A DNA stretch of 12,266 nt, taken from contig DATLRO010000117.1 in the NCBI GenBank assembly GCA_035534615.1, forward strand, positions 1 to 12,266, given 5' to 3'. This document shows, in pieces, positions 6,651-12,266 of the stretch; the stretch's first letter is position 1, and each line of letters begins with the position of its first letter. The DNA is from JAGWRA01 sp035534615. GTDB taxonomy: Bacteria > Acidobacteriota > Vicinamibacteria > Vicinamibacterales > CAVVIG01. The notes under the pieces were generated by a model. That model was given only the letters and a program-made list of their open reading frames with translations, had not been told where the DNA came from and ran no database searches. The position numbers and the translations under genes are program-made.

Positions 6651-7594
6651 TGAACGGGATGGGCTACGCGAACGTGCGTCACTACAAGGGTGGGCTGGCC
6701 GGCTGGCAGGAGCGGGGCGGCGCGCTGGAAGCCGAGGTGGTGGAGGAGACGGAGATTGTCGCGCGGCGGACGCGGCCCGCGCCGGCCCGCACGCCGCGGG
6801 CCGTGCGGGCCCTCGACGCCTTCGGCGATCGCAGCGTGGGCCAGCTGCTCGCGCTCTGGCTCGGCCTCGTCCTCACGTGGGGCGTGCTCTACTGGCTCGC
6901 CGACTACGAAGCGATCGATGCCCTGCGCGAGGGGGGCGCGCTGGTGGGCCACGGCTGGCGCGCGCTGGCGACCGCCCAGTACTTCAGCTTCGTCACGGCG
7001 ACCTCCGTCGGCTTCGGCGACGTCGTCCCGATGGGCCTCTCGCGCGTCCTGGCCGTCCTCGAGGCGATGGCGGGCCTCGTCATCTTCGGCTCGCTCATTT
7101 CCAAGTTCGTCTCGCGCCGGCAGGATCGGATCATCGCGGAGATCCACCAGACGACGTTCGAGGAGGGGCTGGCGCGGGTGCGGACCAATCTTCACCTGAT
7201 GTTCACCGAGCTGCAGAACATCGAGACGAGCTGCGAGCAGCGCGGCTGGCCGGCCGAGCGGATGCTGATCCGGGTGGAGAGCGCGGCGCTGGTGCTGGTG
7301 GGCGAGCTGCGGATCGTGCGCGGGCTGCTCTACCGTCCGCGGCAGCTGCCGCAGGAGTCGGACCTCGAGGGGATCCTCGTGGGGGTGACGCTCGCGCTGC
7401 AGCAGCTGATCGACCTGCTCGGCAACGTGCCGTCGGGCACCGCGCGTCCCTCGCGGCTCGAGGCGACGTTGACGATGATGGCGGCGCTGGCGCGGGACAT
7501 CTGCGGCGAGTGCGTCCCGCGCGCCTACGAGCCCGACATGGTGGAGTGGATGGATCGCATCCAGGGGCTGGCGGGCCGGCTCACGGCGGCGTGA
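6641..7594 (+). CDS. Two-transmembrane potassium channel with N-terminal remainder of the rhodanese domain
   Basis: This continues the same reading frame as 6374-6622; GTG at 6641 is only the first usable start after the TGA. Numbered from that GTG, residues 1-30 are the C-terminal half of the rhodanese (NGMGYANVRHYKGGLAGW). An acidic then Arg/Pro-rich linker covers 31-55. Transmembrane helix 1 is about 66-86 and the pore helix 110-120. The selectivity filter is T121-S-V-G-F-G-D, a close variant of TVGYGD, and helix 2 is about 135-155. A soluble domain of about 160 residues follows, with predicted helices (EEGLARVRTNLHLMFTELQ) and no recognisable RCK or cyclic-nucleotide module. This is the Ion_trans_2 (KcsA-like) architecture. 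Fusion with rhodanese suggests gating or control by a thiol, sulfide or selenium signal, which is inference. The stop codon lies in the hairpin shared with the convergent gene. Confidence 0.85.
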   Translation: MRLLNGMGYANVRHYKGGLAGWQERGGALEAEVVEETEIVARRTRPAPARTPRAVRALDAFGDRSVGQLLALWLGLVLTWGVLYWLADYEAIDALREGGALVGHGWRALATAQYFSFVTATSVGFGDVVPMGLSRVLAVLEAMAGLVIFGSLISKFVSRRQDRIIAEIHQTTFEEGLARVRTNLHLMFTELQNIETSCEQRGWPAERMLIRVESAALVLVGELRIVRGLLYRPRQLPQESDLEGILVGVTLALQQLIDLLGNVPSGTARPSRLEATLTMMAALARDICGECVPRAYEPDMVEWMDRIQGLAGRLTAA

Positions 7595-7616
7595 CGGCGG
7601 CGTCTGCCGCCGTCAC
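7591..7616. terminator. Bidirectional hairpin containing both convergent stop codons
   Basis: GTGACGGCGGC (7591-7601) and GCCGCCGTCAC (7606-7616) pair perfectly over 11 bp with loop GTCT. The TGA of the channel gene (7592-7594) lies in the left arm and the TGA of the leftward membrane protein (7615-7613) in the mirror position of the right arm. Neither side has a T-tract, so it may stop polymerase only with help, or mainly shield mRNA 3' ends. Confidence 0.6.
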
Positions 7617-8995
7617 TGGAAGTTGAAGATCAGCGGGAAGCCCGCCACCACCACCCACATCCACACCAGGTACACCGGCAGGTAGGACATCTGCCACCGC
7701 TCCAGCGGCGCGATGGCGGCGCGCCGGCCGAGGAACCGCGCGTAGAGCACGGCCGACCAGCCCAGGTTCACGAACAGCAGGACGTTCTCGCCGAGCGCGG
7801 CCACGCGGTTCGGGCTGAACCCGAAGTCCGTGATCCGCGCCGCGATGGCCCACAGGGCGAAGCCGTCCACCGCGAGCGCGCAGATCACCAGCACGAGCTG
7901 CAGCCCGTCGAAGAACCGCGGCTCCGCCTCCGGATCCCGCGCCGAAATCGCGTAGAGCAGCAGGCCCACCACCAGCACCAGCAGGAGATCGAACCCGATG
8001 AGCGCCTCGCGCTCGACGTGAATCCCCTTCCCGGTCCAGGCCATCGTCCCCAGGAAGCCCAGGAGGAGGATGGCGAAGAGCGGCGTGAAGATGATCGTCA
8101 GGACGGGAGCGAGGTTCTCGATGATGCTCTGCTTGGCCTCCACGAGCCACGCGGCGACGATCACCGCTCCGACGGCGCCGCACGGCGCGATCCAGGCCTG
8201 CACCAGCGCCTGCGCGTTCAGGCCGATCGCCCTGAAGATGAACGTGGTGAACATCATGAGGACGCCGCCGCCGAGGGCGATGAGCGCGTAGTAGATGAAC
8301 CACTCGCCGGAGAAGCGGACGTAGTTCATCCGCTGATCGTGCGCGCGCCAGCGTCCCCCGGCGTAGGCGAAGCCCAGGACCAGCCAGAGCGCCATCGGGA
8401 GGTGGATCGCTTCGAGCGACTCCGTGGACCCGCCCGTCGTGAAGGGGTAGAGGTTCACCAGCAGCGCGGCCGCGACGAACGGCGTGGCCAGCGCCCAGCG
8501 TTGAGCGGGCCTCAGGTCGCGCTTCCAGGCGAAGAAGCCGGCGAGGAACGGGAGGACGAAGAGGCTGAAGTTGCGGGCGTAGAACGCCTGATCCGCCTTC
8601 GGGCCGGCGATGCTCAGGCCGAAGAGCTCGGGGAGCTTGATGGCGACGGCGGCCGCGATGGCCAGTGCCACCGCCACGAGGCCTTCCGTCTTCCAGCCGC
8701 CGGTCTCGTCGCCCGCGCCGGGGGAGGCCAGCACCAGGCGCTTCCAGAGCCGGTCCGAGTATTCGCGCGCGAACTCGCGCGACAGCGTGTCGAGCTGGCC
8801 GATCCGCTTCACGGCAATGAGGAAGGCTTCCTCCTCGTCCAGCCCCGCCTTCCCCAGCTCCGCCATCTGTACGCGCAGGTGATCCTCGAGCTCGTCGGCG
8901 TCCACGGCGTGGATCGCCTGCTGCCGGCGCACGTACGAGCGCCACTCGACGATGCGTGCCTCGACTACGGGTGCGCCGTCATCTGGTGCCGCCAT
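7613..8995 (-). CDS. Polytopic membrane protein with N-terminal permease-prefix-like domain, DUF4153-like
   Basis: The ATG at 8995 overlaps the PadR stop (TGATG), giving 460 residues. The first 90 or so are soluble: RSYVRRQQAIHAVDADELEDHLRVQMAEL... then EEEAFLIAVKRIGQLDTLSREFAREY. This helical module resembles the permease prefix domain (HAAS-like) that commonly precedes transporter permeases controlled by PadR regulators in Acidobacteria. About 11 hydrophobic helices follow. The stretch around AKQSIIENLAPVLTIIFTPL recalls DUF4153 proteins. No ABC permease (FtsX/MacB) signature is seen, so here the prefix sits on a different membrane body. Function is unknown; transport or envelope stress are the usual guesses for PadR partners. 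Expression should follow the upstream repressor. Confidence 0.75.
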   Translation of the reverse strand: MAAPDDGAPVVEARIVEWRSYVRRQQAIHAVDADELEDHLRVQMAELGKAGLDEEEAFLIAVKRIGQLDTLSREFAREYSDRLWKRLVLASPGAGDETGGWKTEGLVAVALAIAAAVAIKLPELFGLSIAGPKADQAFYARNFSLFVLPFLAGFFAWKRDLRPAQRWALATPFVAAALLVNLYPFTTGGSTESLEAIHLPMALWLVLGFAYAGGRWRAHDQRMNYVRFSGEWFIYYALIALGGGVLMMFTTFIFRAIGLNAQALVQAWIAPCGAVGAVIVAAWLVEAKQSIIENLAPVLTIIFTPLFAILLLGFLGTMAWTGKGIHVEREALIGFDLLLVLVVGLLLYAISARDPEAEPRFFDGLQLVLVICALAVDGFALWAIAARITDFGFSPNRVAALGENVLLFVNLGWSAVLYARFLGRRAAIAPLERWQMSYLPVYLVWMWVVVAGFPLIFNFQ

Positions 8996-9348
8996 CAGAC
9001 CCCCTGTGGCAGGAGTGCAAGCGAGTGGAACGAAGTTCCGCGCAGGGCGTCGTTCACGATCTTCCACTGCCGCCGCTGGTTCGCGAGCTCGGCCTCGCCG
9101 CGGTCGGTGAGCTTGTAGTACTTGCGCCGTCGGCCCGTGTCCGACTCGCCCCAGGTCGCCTTCACGTAGCCGTTGTGCTCGAGGCGGTGGAGCACGGGGT
9201 AGAGCATGCCGTCCGTCCATTTCAGCTCGCCGCCGGAGAGCTCGTCCACGCGCTTGATGATGGCGTAGCCGTAGCTCTCGCCCTCGCTGAGGATGGCGAG
9301 CACCAGCGGGGTGGCCGACGCCGCGACGAGGTCCTTGCCGATGCTCAT
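8995..9348 (-). CDS. PadR family transcriptional repressor
   Basis: The 117-residue product (from the ATG at 9348) is almost entirely one PadR winged helix: a first helix with TPLVLAILSEGESYGYAI, the recognition region WTDGMLYPVLHRLEHNGYV, the wing with GRRRKYYKLTDRGEAEL, and a short C-terminal helix, as in the small PadR subfamily. An in-frame ATG at 9393 exists, but its codons lie in the predicted promoter, so 9348 is preferred although no good ribosome binding site precedes it. The stop overlaps the start of the downstream membrane protein by one base, so the pair is translationally coupled. PadR proteins bind dyads at their own promoters, and such a dyad is present at 9380-9402. The inducing ligand is unknown. 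Confidence 0.9.
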   Translation of the reverse strand: MSIGKDLVAASATPLVLAILSEGESYGYAIIKRVDELSGGELKWTDGMLYPVLHRLEHNGYVKATWGESDTGRRRKYYKLTDRGEAELANQRRQWKIVNDALRGTSFHSLALLPQGV

Positions 9349-9363
9349 GACCGGGCGCGCTCT

Positions 9364-9406
9364 GTATGCATAGAGGCAGTATACATAGAACATATATGTA
9401 TAGCAA
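9364..9406 (-). promoter_or_regulatory. padR operon promoter with overlapping palindromic operator
   Basis: Leftward, TTGCTA (9406-9401) and TATACT (9383-9378) are 17 nt apart, a good sigma70 pair. TATACAT (9380-9386) and ATGTATA (9396-9402) form perfect 7-bp arms 9 nt apart, filling the spacer and both boxes. PadR regulators are known to favour ACAT/ATGT dyads. In addition GTATGCATAGA (9364-9374) and GTATACATAGA (9379-9389) are direct repeats at 15-bp spacing. This AT-rich island stands out in GC-rich surroundings. Confidence 0.7.
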
Positions 9407-9458
9407 GCGCGCTCCGCGCATCGGCGATTCGCCGCACCCGCGGAACGGCCCGCTCAGC

Positions 9459-9487
9459 TTGAGGGACACCGCGGGCGCGTGTACCAT
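9459..9487 (+). promoter_or_regulatory. Possible promoter of the amidohydrolase gene
   Basis: TTGAGG (9459-9464) and TACCAT (9482-9487) are 17 nt apart, each matching consensus at 4 of 6 positions. The transcript would start near 9494, with a leader of roughly 57 nt and GGAGG 8 nt before the ATG at 9551. It is the best candidate seen in this divergent intergenic region. Confidence 0.4.
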
Positions 9488-9550
9488 CCCGGGCGGACCG
9501 CACCACATCAGGGCGAACTGCCCGGCTGTCACCGTTCCGGAGGGGGCTTC

Positions 9551-10987
9551 ATGAAGCGTGCACTCGTCCTGCTGGCTGTGTTGTTCGTGTCGATTCCGTC
9601 TGCCGGGGCCGCGCCGAAGGGCTGGGTCGCCTATGGGCAGCCCGTCATCGCCTTCACCCACGCGACGATCGTGGACGGCACGGGCGCGGCGCCCAGGCCG
9701 GACCAGACGCTGGTCATCGACAAGGGCCGCATCACCGAATTGGGCCCGGCGGCCACCACCAGGGTTCCGGCCGGCGCGACCGTCATCGACGCCCGCGGCA
9801 AGACGCTGCTGCCCGGCCTGGTGATGATGCACGAGCACCTGTTCTACACGACGAGAGTGGCCGGCGTGTTTCCCGGCGCGTATTTCGTCACGCCGGAGCC
9901 CTACAGCTTTCCGCCGCTGTACCTCGCGGGTGGCGCCACCACCATCCGCACCACCGGCGCGATCGCGCCGTACACCGATTTGAACGTGCGCGACGACATC
10001 AATGCCGGCCGGCGCGTCGGCCCCGACATCGACGTCACCGGCCCGTACCTCAACGGCGGGATGGGGTTCACCGAGAGCCTCGCGCGCCTCAAGGACCCGG
10101 CCGACGTGACGCGCACGGTCGATTACTGGGCCGAGCAGGGGGTGACGTCGTTCAAGGCCTACCAGCAGATCACGCGCGCGGAACTGCAGGCGGGCATCAT
10201 CGCCGTCCACGCGCACCACGAGAAGATCACCGGGCACCTCTGCTCGGTGACCTTCCGCGAAGCGGCGGACATGGGGATCGATAACCTCGAGCACGGCTTT
10301 TTCGTGGCCACCGATTTCGTGAAGGACAAGAAGCCCGACGAGTGCCCGGCCGGCGGCAACGCCGCCTCGCTTGCCGCGCTGAACCCGGACTCGCCGCAGG
10401 CGACGTCGCTGATCGACCTGCTGGTCGCGAAACATGTCGCGCTGACCTCCACGCTCGGTGTCTTCGAGGCCGGCGTCCCCGGCCGGCCCGAGCTGCCGCT
10501 GGCGGCGCGCGCCCTGCTGAACCCGGAACTGCGTGCGCAGTACGAAACTCTCTGGAAGAGGGTGCAGGCGATGCCGGCGGCGCGCGCCAAGGTCCAGCAG
10601 GCGGTGTTCGCCCATGCCAGCAAGATGGAGAAGCGCTTCGCCGACGCCGGCGGCCTGCTGATGGGCGGCAGCGATCCGACCGGCTACGGCGGCGTGATCC
10701 CCGGCTTCTCGTCCAAGCGCGAGATCGAGCTGCTGGTGCAGGTGGACGGCTTCACGTTTCCACAGGCGATCCGGATCATGTCGCTGAACGCCGCGACGTT
10801 CGAGGGCCGCGCCAACGACATCGGATCCCTCGCCGTCGGCAAGCGCGCCGACATCGTCGTGATCGACGGCAACCCGATGAGCGACGTGATGGCCGTCGAG
10901 CACATGCCGCTGGTGTTCAAGGACGGCGTGGGCTACGACACCGCCGCGATCTTCAAGGCCATACAGGGGCAGATCGGGATGAACTGA
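9551..10987 (+). CDS. Secreted metal-dependent amidohydrolase (imidazolonepropionase/prolidase-like)
   Basis: The ATG at 9551, with GGAGG at good spacing, gives 478 residues starting with a clear signal peptide (MKR, hydrophobic 5-16, cleavage near AGA-AP at 20). The mature protein has the split beta-sandwich start (FTHATIVDGTG, DKGRITELG, VIDARGKTLLPGL) and an amidohydrolase TIM barrel with the binuclear metal set: H94-E-H96, Lys202 in TSFKAY (bridging carbamylated lysine), His228 in TGHL, His248 in NLEHGF and Asp375 in MGGSDP. The C-terminal NAATFEGR..DIGSLAVGKRADIVVID returns to the beta-sandwich. Secreted relatives cleave Xaa-Pro or other dipeptides, lactams or acyl-amino acids; the substrate here cannot be read from sequence. 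It is divergent from padR and seems to be transcribed alone. Confidence 0.9.
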   Translation: MKRALVLLAVLFVSIPSAGAAPKGWVAYGQPVIAFTHATIVDGTGAAPRPDQTLVIDKGRITELGPAATTRVPAGATVIDARGKTLLPGLVMMHEHLFYTTRVAGVFPGAYFVTPEPYSFPPLYLAGGATTIRTTGAIAPYTDLNVRDDINAGRRVGPDIDVTGPYLNGGMGFTESLARLKDPADVTRTVDYWAEQGVTSFKAYQQITRAELQAGIIAVHAHHEKITGHLCSVTFREAADMGIDNLEHGFFVATDFVKDKKPDECPAGGNAASLAALNPDSPQATSLIDLLVAKHVALTSTLGVFEAGVPGRPELPLAARALLNPELRAQYETLWKRVQAMPAARAKVQQAVFAHASKMEKRFADAGGLLMGGSDPTGYGGVIPGFSSKREIELLVQVDGFTFPQAIRIMSLNAATFEGRANDIGSLAVGKRADIVVIDGNPMSDVMAVEHMPLVFKDGVGYDTAAIFKAIQGQIGMN

Positions 10988-11319
10988 ACGCGGTGCTCCC
11001 TTGTCTGGCAGTACGGCAAGGGCGACGGACCAGCCTTCGTCATTCCCGCGAAACTTGTCCCCGCAGAAGCGGGGAGCGGGAATCCAGACTTGTGGCGGGA
11101 TCAGTCAGCCGCCGCGGCGGGCGCAGTCACCGCAATCCCTGGCGCTCGTCCAGCAGAAGGTCGACGACATCGACGGTGAGTGCCGCCGGGCCGGGCAGTG
11201 GAACTTTGTTGGGGGGAGCGCCAAGAGCGGGCTTGCGGATCCGCAGAGTCAACGGCTTGCGCGCCGGCACGATCCGGGCGATCAGCGTTCCGCCATCGAG
11301 CGGTCGCAGGGAGGAATCC
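10988..11319. other. Gene-poor stretch after the amidohydrolase
   Basis: I see no convincing gene in these 332 bases. They hold the nested inverted repeat at 11042-11083 and, just before 11320, the AGGGAGG ribosome binding site of the antitoxin. A leftward frame of 64 codons (11321-11127, ATG start) reads protein-like near its end (VDVVDLLLDERQGL), but it has no ribosome binding site, no recognised domain and less GC-biased third positions than the neighbouring genes, so I do not annotate it. Confidence 0.5.
11042..11083. repeat. Nested inverted repeat of the ATTCCC...GGGAAT type
   Basis: Outer arms ATTCCCGC (11042-11049) and GCGGGAAT (11076-11083) are perfect 8-bp complements. Inside lies a second perfect hairpin, CCCCGC (11059-11064), loop AGAA, GCGGGG (11069-11074). 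The outer sequence resembles dispersed intergenic repeats with ATTCCC/GGGAAT ends known from several bacteria. It could act as a hairpin 3' of the amidohydrolase mRNA or be a small non-autonomous mobile repeat. Confidence 0.6.
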
Positions 11320-11556
11320 ATTGCCAATCTGCTCGTCCGCGGCCTGAATAATGACGAGGTCCTGAAGCGTCTCGAGGCGGCGGCGAAGGCGCACGGCCGG
11401 TCGCTGGAGGAGGAGATTCGCGAGATCCTCCGGGCCGCCGCGATGCGAAGTCTGGCCGAAACCCGTCGTCTGTCGGCCCGGTGGCTGAGGCGGCTCGACG
11501 GAGCGAAGCACTCCGACAGCGCGACCCTGCTGCGCGGAGACCGTGACACACGGTAG
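11320..11556 (+). CDS. Orphan VapB/FitA-like antitoxin, apparently starting at ATT
   Basis: The 78-residue product (ANLLVRGLNNDEVLKRLE, then AKAHGRSLEEEIREILRAA) is a ribbon-helix-helix DNA-binding domain of the FitA/VapB type. The C-terminal tail, with SARW and HSDSATLLRGDRDTR, is typical of VapB antitoxins that wrap their PIN-domain toxin. A strong ribosome binding site, AGGGAGG (11308-11314), sits 5 nt before ATT at 11320. Homologues normally have Met exactly there, and no ATG, GTG or TTG in frame is well placed, so either ATT is the real, weak start or an ATG has mutated and the gene is dying. No PIN toxin follows; the next gene begins 5 bp after the stop. It may repress its own and the downstream gene's transcription, or be a relic of a lost toxin-antitoxin pair. 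Confidence 0.7.
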   Translation: MANLLVRGLNNDEVLKRLEAAAKAHGRSLEEEIREILRAAAMRSLAETRRLSARWLRRLDGAKHSDSATLLRGDRDTR

Positions 11557-11561
11557 GCACC

Positions 11562-12266
11562 ATGGCCGACATCCTTCCTTCCCTCTTCTTCGGCCACGGC
11601 AACCCGATGAACGCGCTGGCGACCAATCCGTACACCGAGGCGTGGCAGCGGATCGGGCGGGAGACGGCGCGGCCGAAGGCGATTCTGTCGATCTCGGCGC
11701 ACTGGTTCGTGCCGGGGACCGGCGTGACCATCAGCACGGCGCCGCGGACCATCCACGACTTCGGCGGCTTCCCGCGCGCGCTGTATCAGGTGCAGTATCC
11801 GGCGCCGGGCGATCCGGATCTCGCGCGGCGGGTGCAGCAGCTCCTGGCGCCGCTGCCGGTGGTGCTGGACAACTCGTGGGGGCTCGACCACGGGACGTGG
11901 TCAGTGCTCAAGCATGTCTACCCGGCGGCGGACGTTCCCATCGTTCAATTGAGCATCGACGAGACCCGCCCGGCGGCGTTTCACTACGAGATCGGCCAGC
12001 GCCTCGCCCCGCTCCGCGCCGAAGGGGTCCTGATCGTCGGCAGCGGCAACCTGGTGCACAACATCGAGGCCTACGCCTGGGGCGCGCACAGCCCCGCCCC
12101 CTACGACTGGGCCGCCCGCTTCGAAACCGAGGTCCGCGGCCTGCTGGCCTCCGGCGACCACAAGCCGCTCGTCAACTACGAGTCCCTCGGCCCCGAGGCA
12201 ATGCTCTCCATCCCCACCCCGGACCACTACCTGCCCCTGCTCTACGTGATCGGCACCCGCCAGCAG
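11562..12266 (+). CDS. ygiD: 4,5-DOPA dioxygenase-like class III extradiol enzyme (YgiD/LigB family), 3' end outside window
   Basis: The 235 visible residues lack a stop; YgiD proteins are about 260-270 residues, so only a short tail is missing. LigB-type catalytic regions appear in order: FFGHGNPM with His12, LSISAHWF with His47, TIHDFGGFP, WGLDHGTWSVL with His110, IVGSGNLVHN with His166 and TPDHYLPLLYV with His222. Members use non-haem iron or bind zinc at these histidines and open catechol rings such as DOPA at the 4,5 bond; the natural bacterial substrate is usually unknown. The ATG at 11562 lies 5 bp after the antitoxin stop with a weak TAGG site before it, so co-transcription with the antitoxin gene is likely. 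The gene symbol follows the E. coli homologue; orthology is not proven. Confidence 0.9.
   Translation, partial: MADILPSLFFGHGNPMNALATNPYTEAWQRIGRETARPKAILSISAHWFVPGTGVTISTAPRTIHDFGGFPRALYQVQYPAPGDPDLARRVQQLLAPLPVVLDNSWGLDHGTWSVLKHVYPAADVPIVQLSIDETRPAAFHYEIGQRLAPLRAEGVLIVGSGNLVHNIEAYAWGAHSPAPYDWAARFETEVRGLLASGDHKPLVNYESLGPEAMLSIPTPDHYLPLLYVIGTRQQ

Noticed and set aside
8996..10903. Leftward open frame continuing upstream of the membrane protein through padR and opposite the amidohydrolase.
   Set aside because: Only the part downstream of the ATG at 8995 is protein-like; the rest is antisense or out of frame to well-supported genes.
10988..11040. Possible terminator directly after the amidohydrolase stop.
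   Set aside because: I found no stem with a following T-tract in these bases; only the later inverted repeat at 11042-11083 could serve.
11127..11321. Leftward 64-codon frame with VDVVDLLLDERQGL near its end.
   Set aside because: No ribosome binding site, no recognised family, weaker third-position GC than neighbours, and its start overlaps the antitoxin start region.

Overview
The window is a GC-rich bacterial chromosome segment with compact genes, short intergenic gaps, Shine-Dalgarno sites and sigma70-like promoters. GC content, a PadR/permease-prefix membrane protein pair, secreted prolidase-like amidohydrolases and 32-bp hairpin repeats fit an acidobacterium of the Vicinamibacteria type. 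That placement is inference from general resemblance, not a phylogenetic result.

Left part, bases 1-3720. The end of a DUF697 membrane protein and a DUF2569 membrane protein run rightward. They meet, tail to tail, a leftward two-gene unit: an ArsR-type repressor fused to a SAM-dependent methyltransferase, then S-adenosylhomocysteine hydrolase (ahcY) 44 bp downstream. Three tandem hairpin units of 32 bp lie at the junction. The ArsR-methyltransferase promoter carries overlapping palindromes on its -10 region, so a self-regulated SAH-recycling operon is likely.

Middle part, bases 3721-6301. A leftward operon starts at a good promoter (TTGACC-17-TAGAAT). It encodes a secreted mosaic protein (collagen-like Gly-X-Y tract, carboxypeptidase-regulatory-like fold, two EGF-like modules, two thrombospondin type-1 modules; 28 cysteines in the mature part). 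Next comes an exported DsbA-like oxidoreductase whose ribosome binding site abuts the stop of the first gene, and then a small Cys-motif reading frame. A 40-nt hairpin follows. The oxidoreductase is a plausible dedicated folding partner of the Cys-rich protein.

Bases 6374-7594 hold the most unusual locus: a rhodanese domain and a two-helix potassium channel in one reading frame, interrupted only by an in-frame TGA where relatives are expected to have Cys in the rhodanese active-site loop. A SECIS-like hairpin directly follows the TGA. A selenocysteine protein, a recent nonsense mutation and a sequence error are all possible.

Right part, bases 7613-12266. A PadR repressor and an 11-helix membrane protein form a leftward operon with an AT-rich operator on the promoter. 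Divergent from it is a secreted amidohydrolase. After a gene-poor stretch with a nested inverted repeat come an orphan VapB/FitA-like antitoxin that appears to start at ATT, and a 4,5-DOPA-dioxygenase-like gene that runs off the end.
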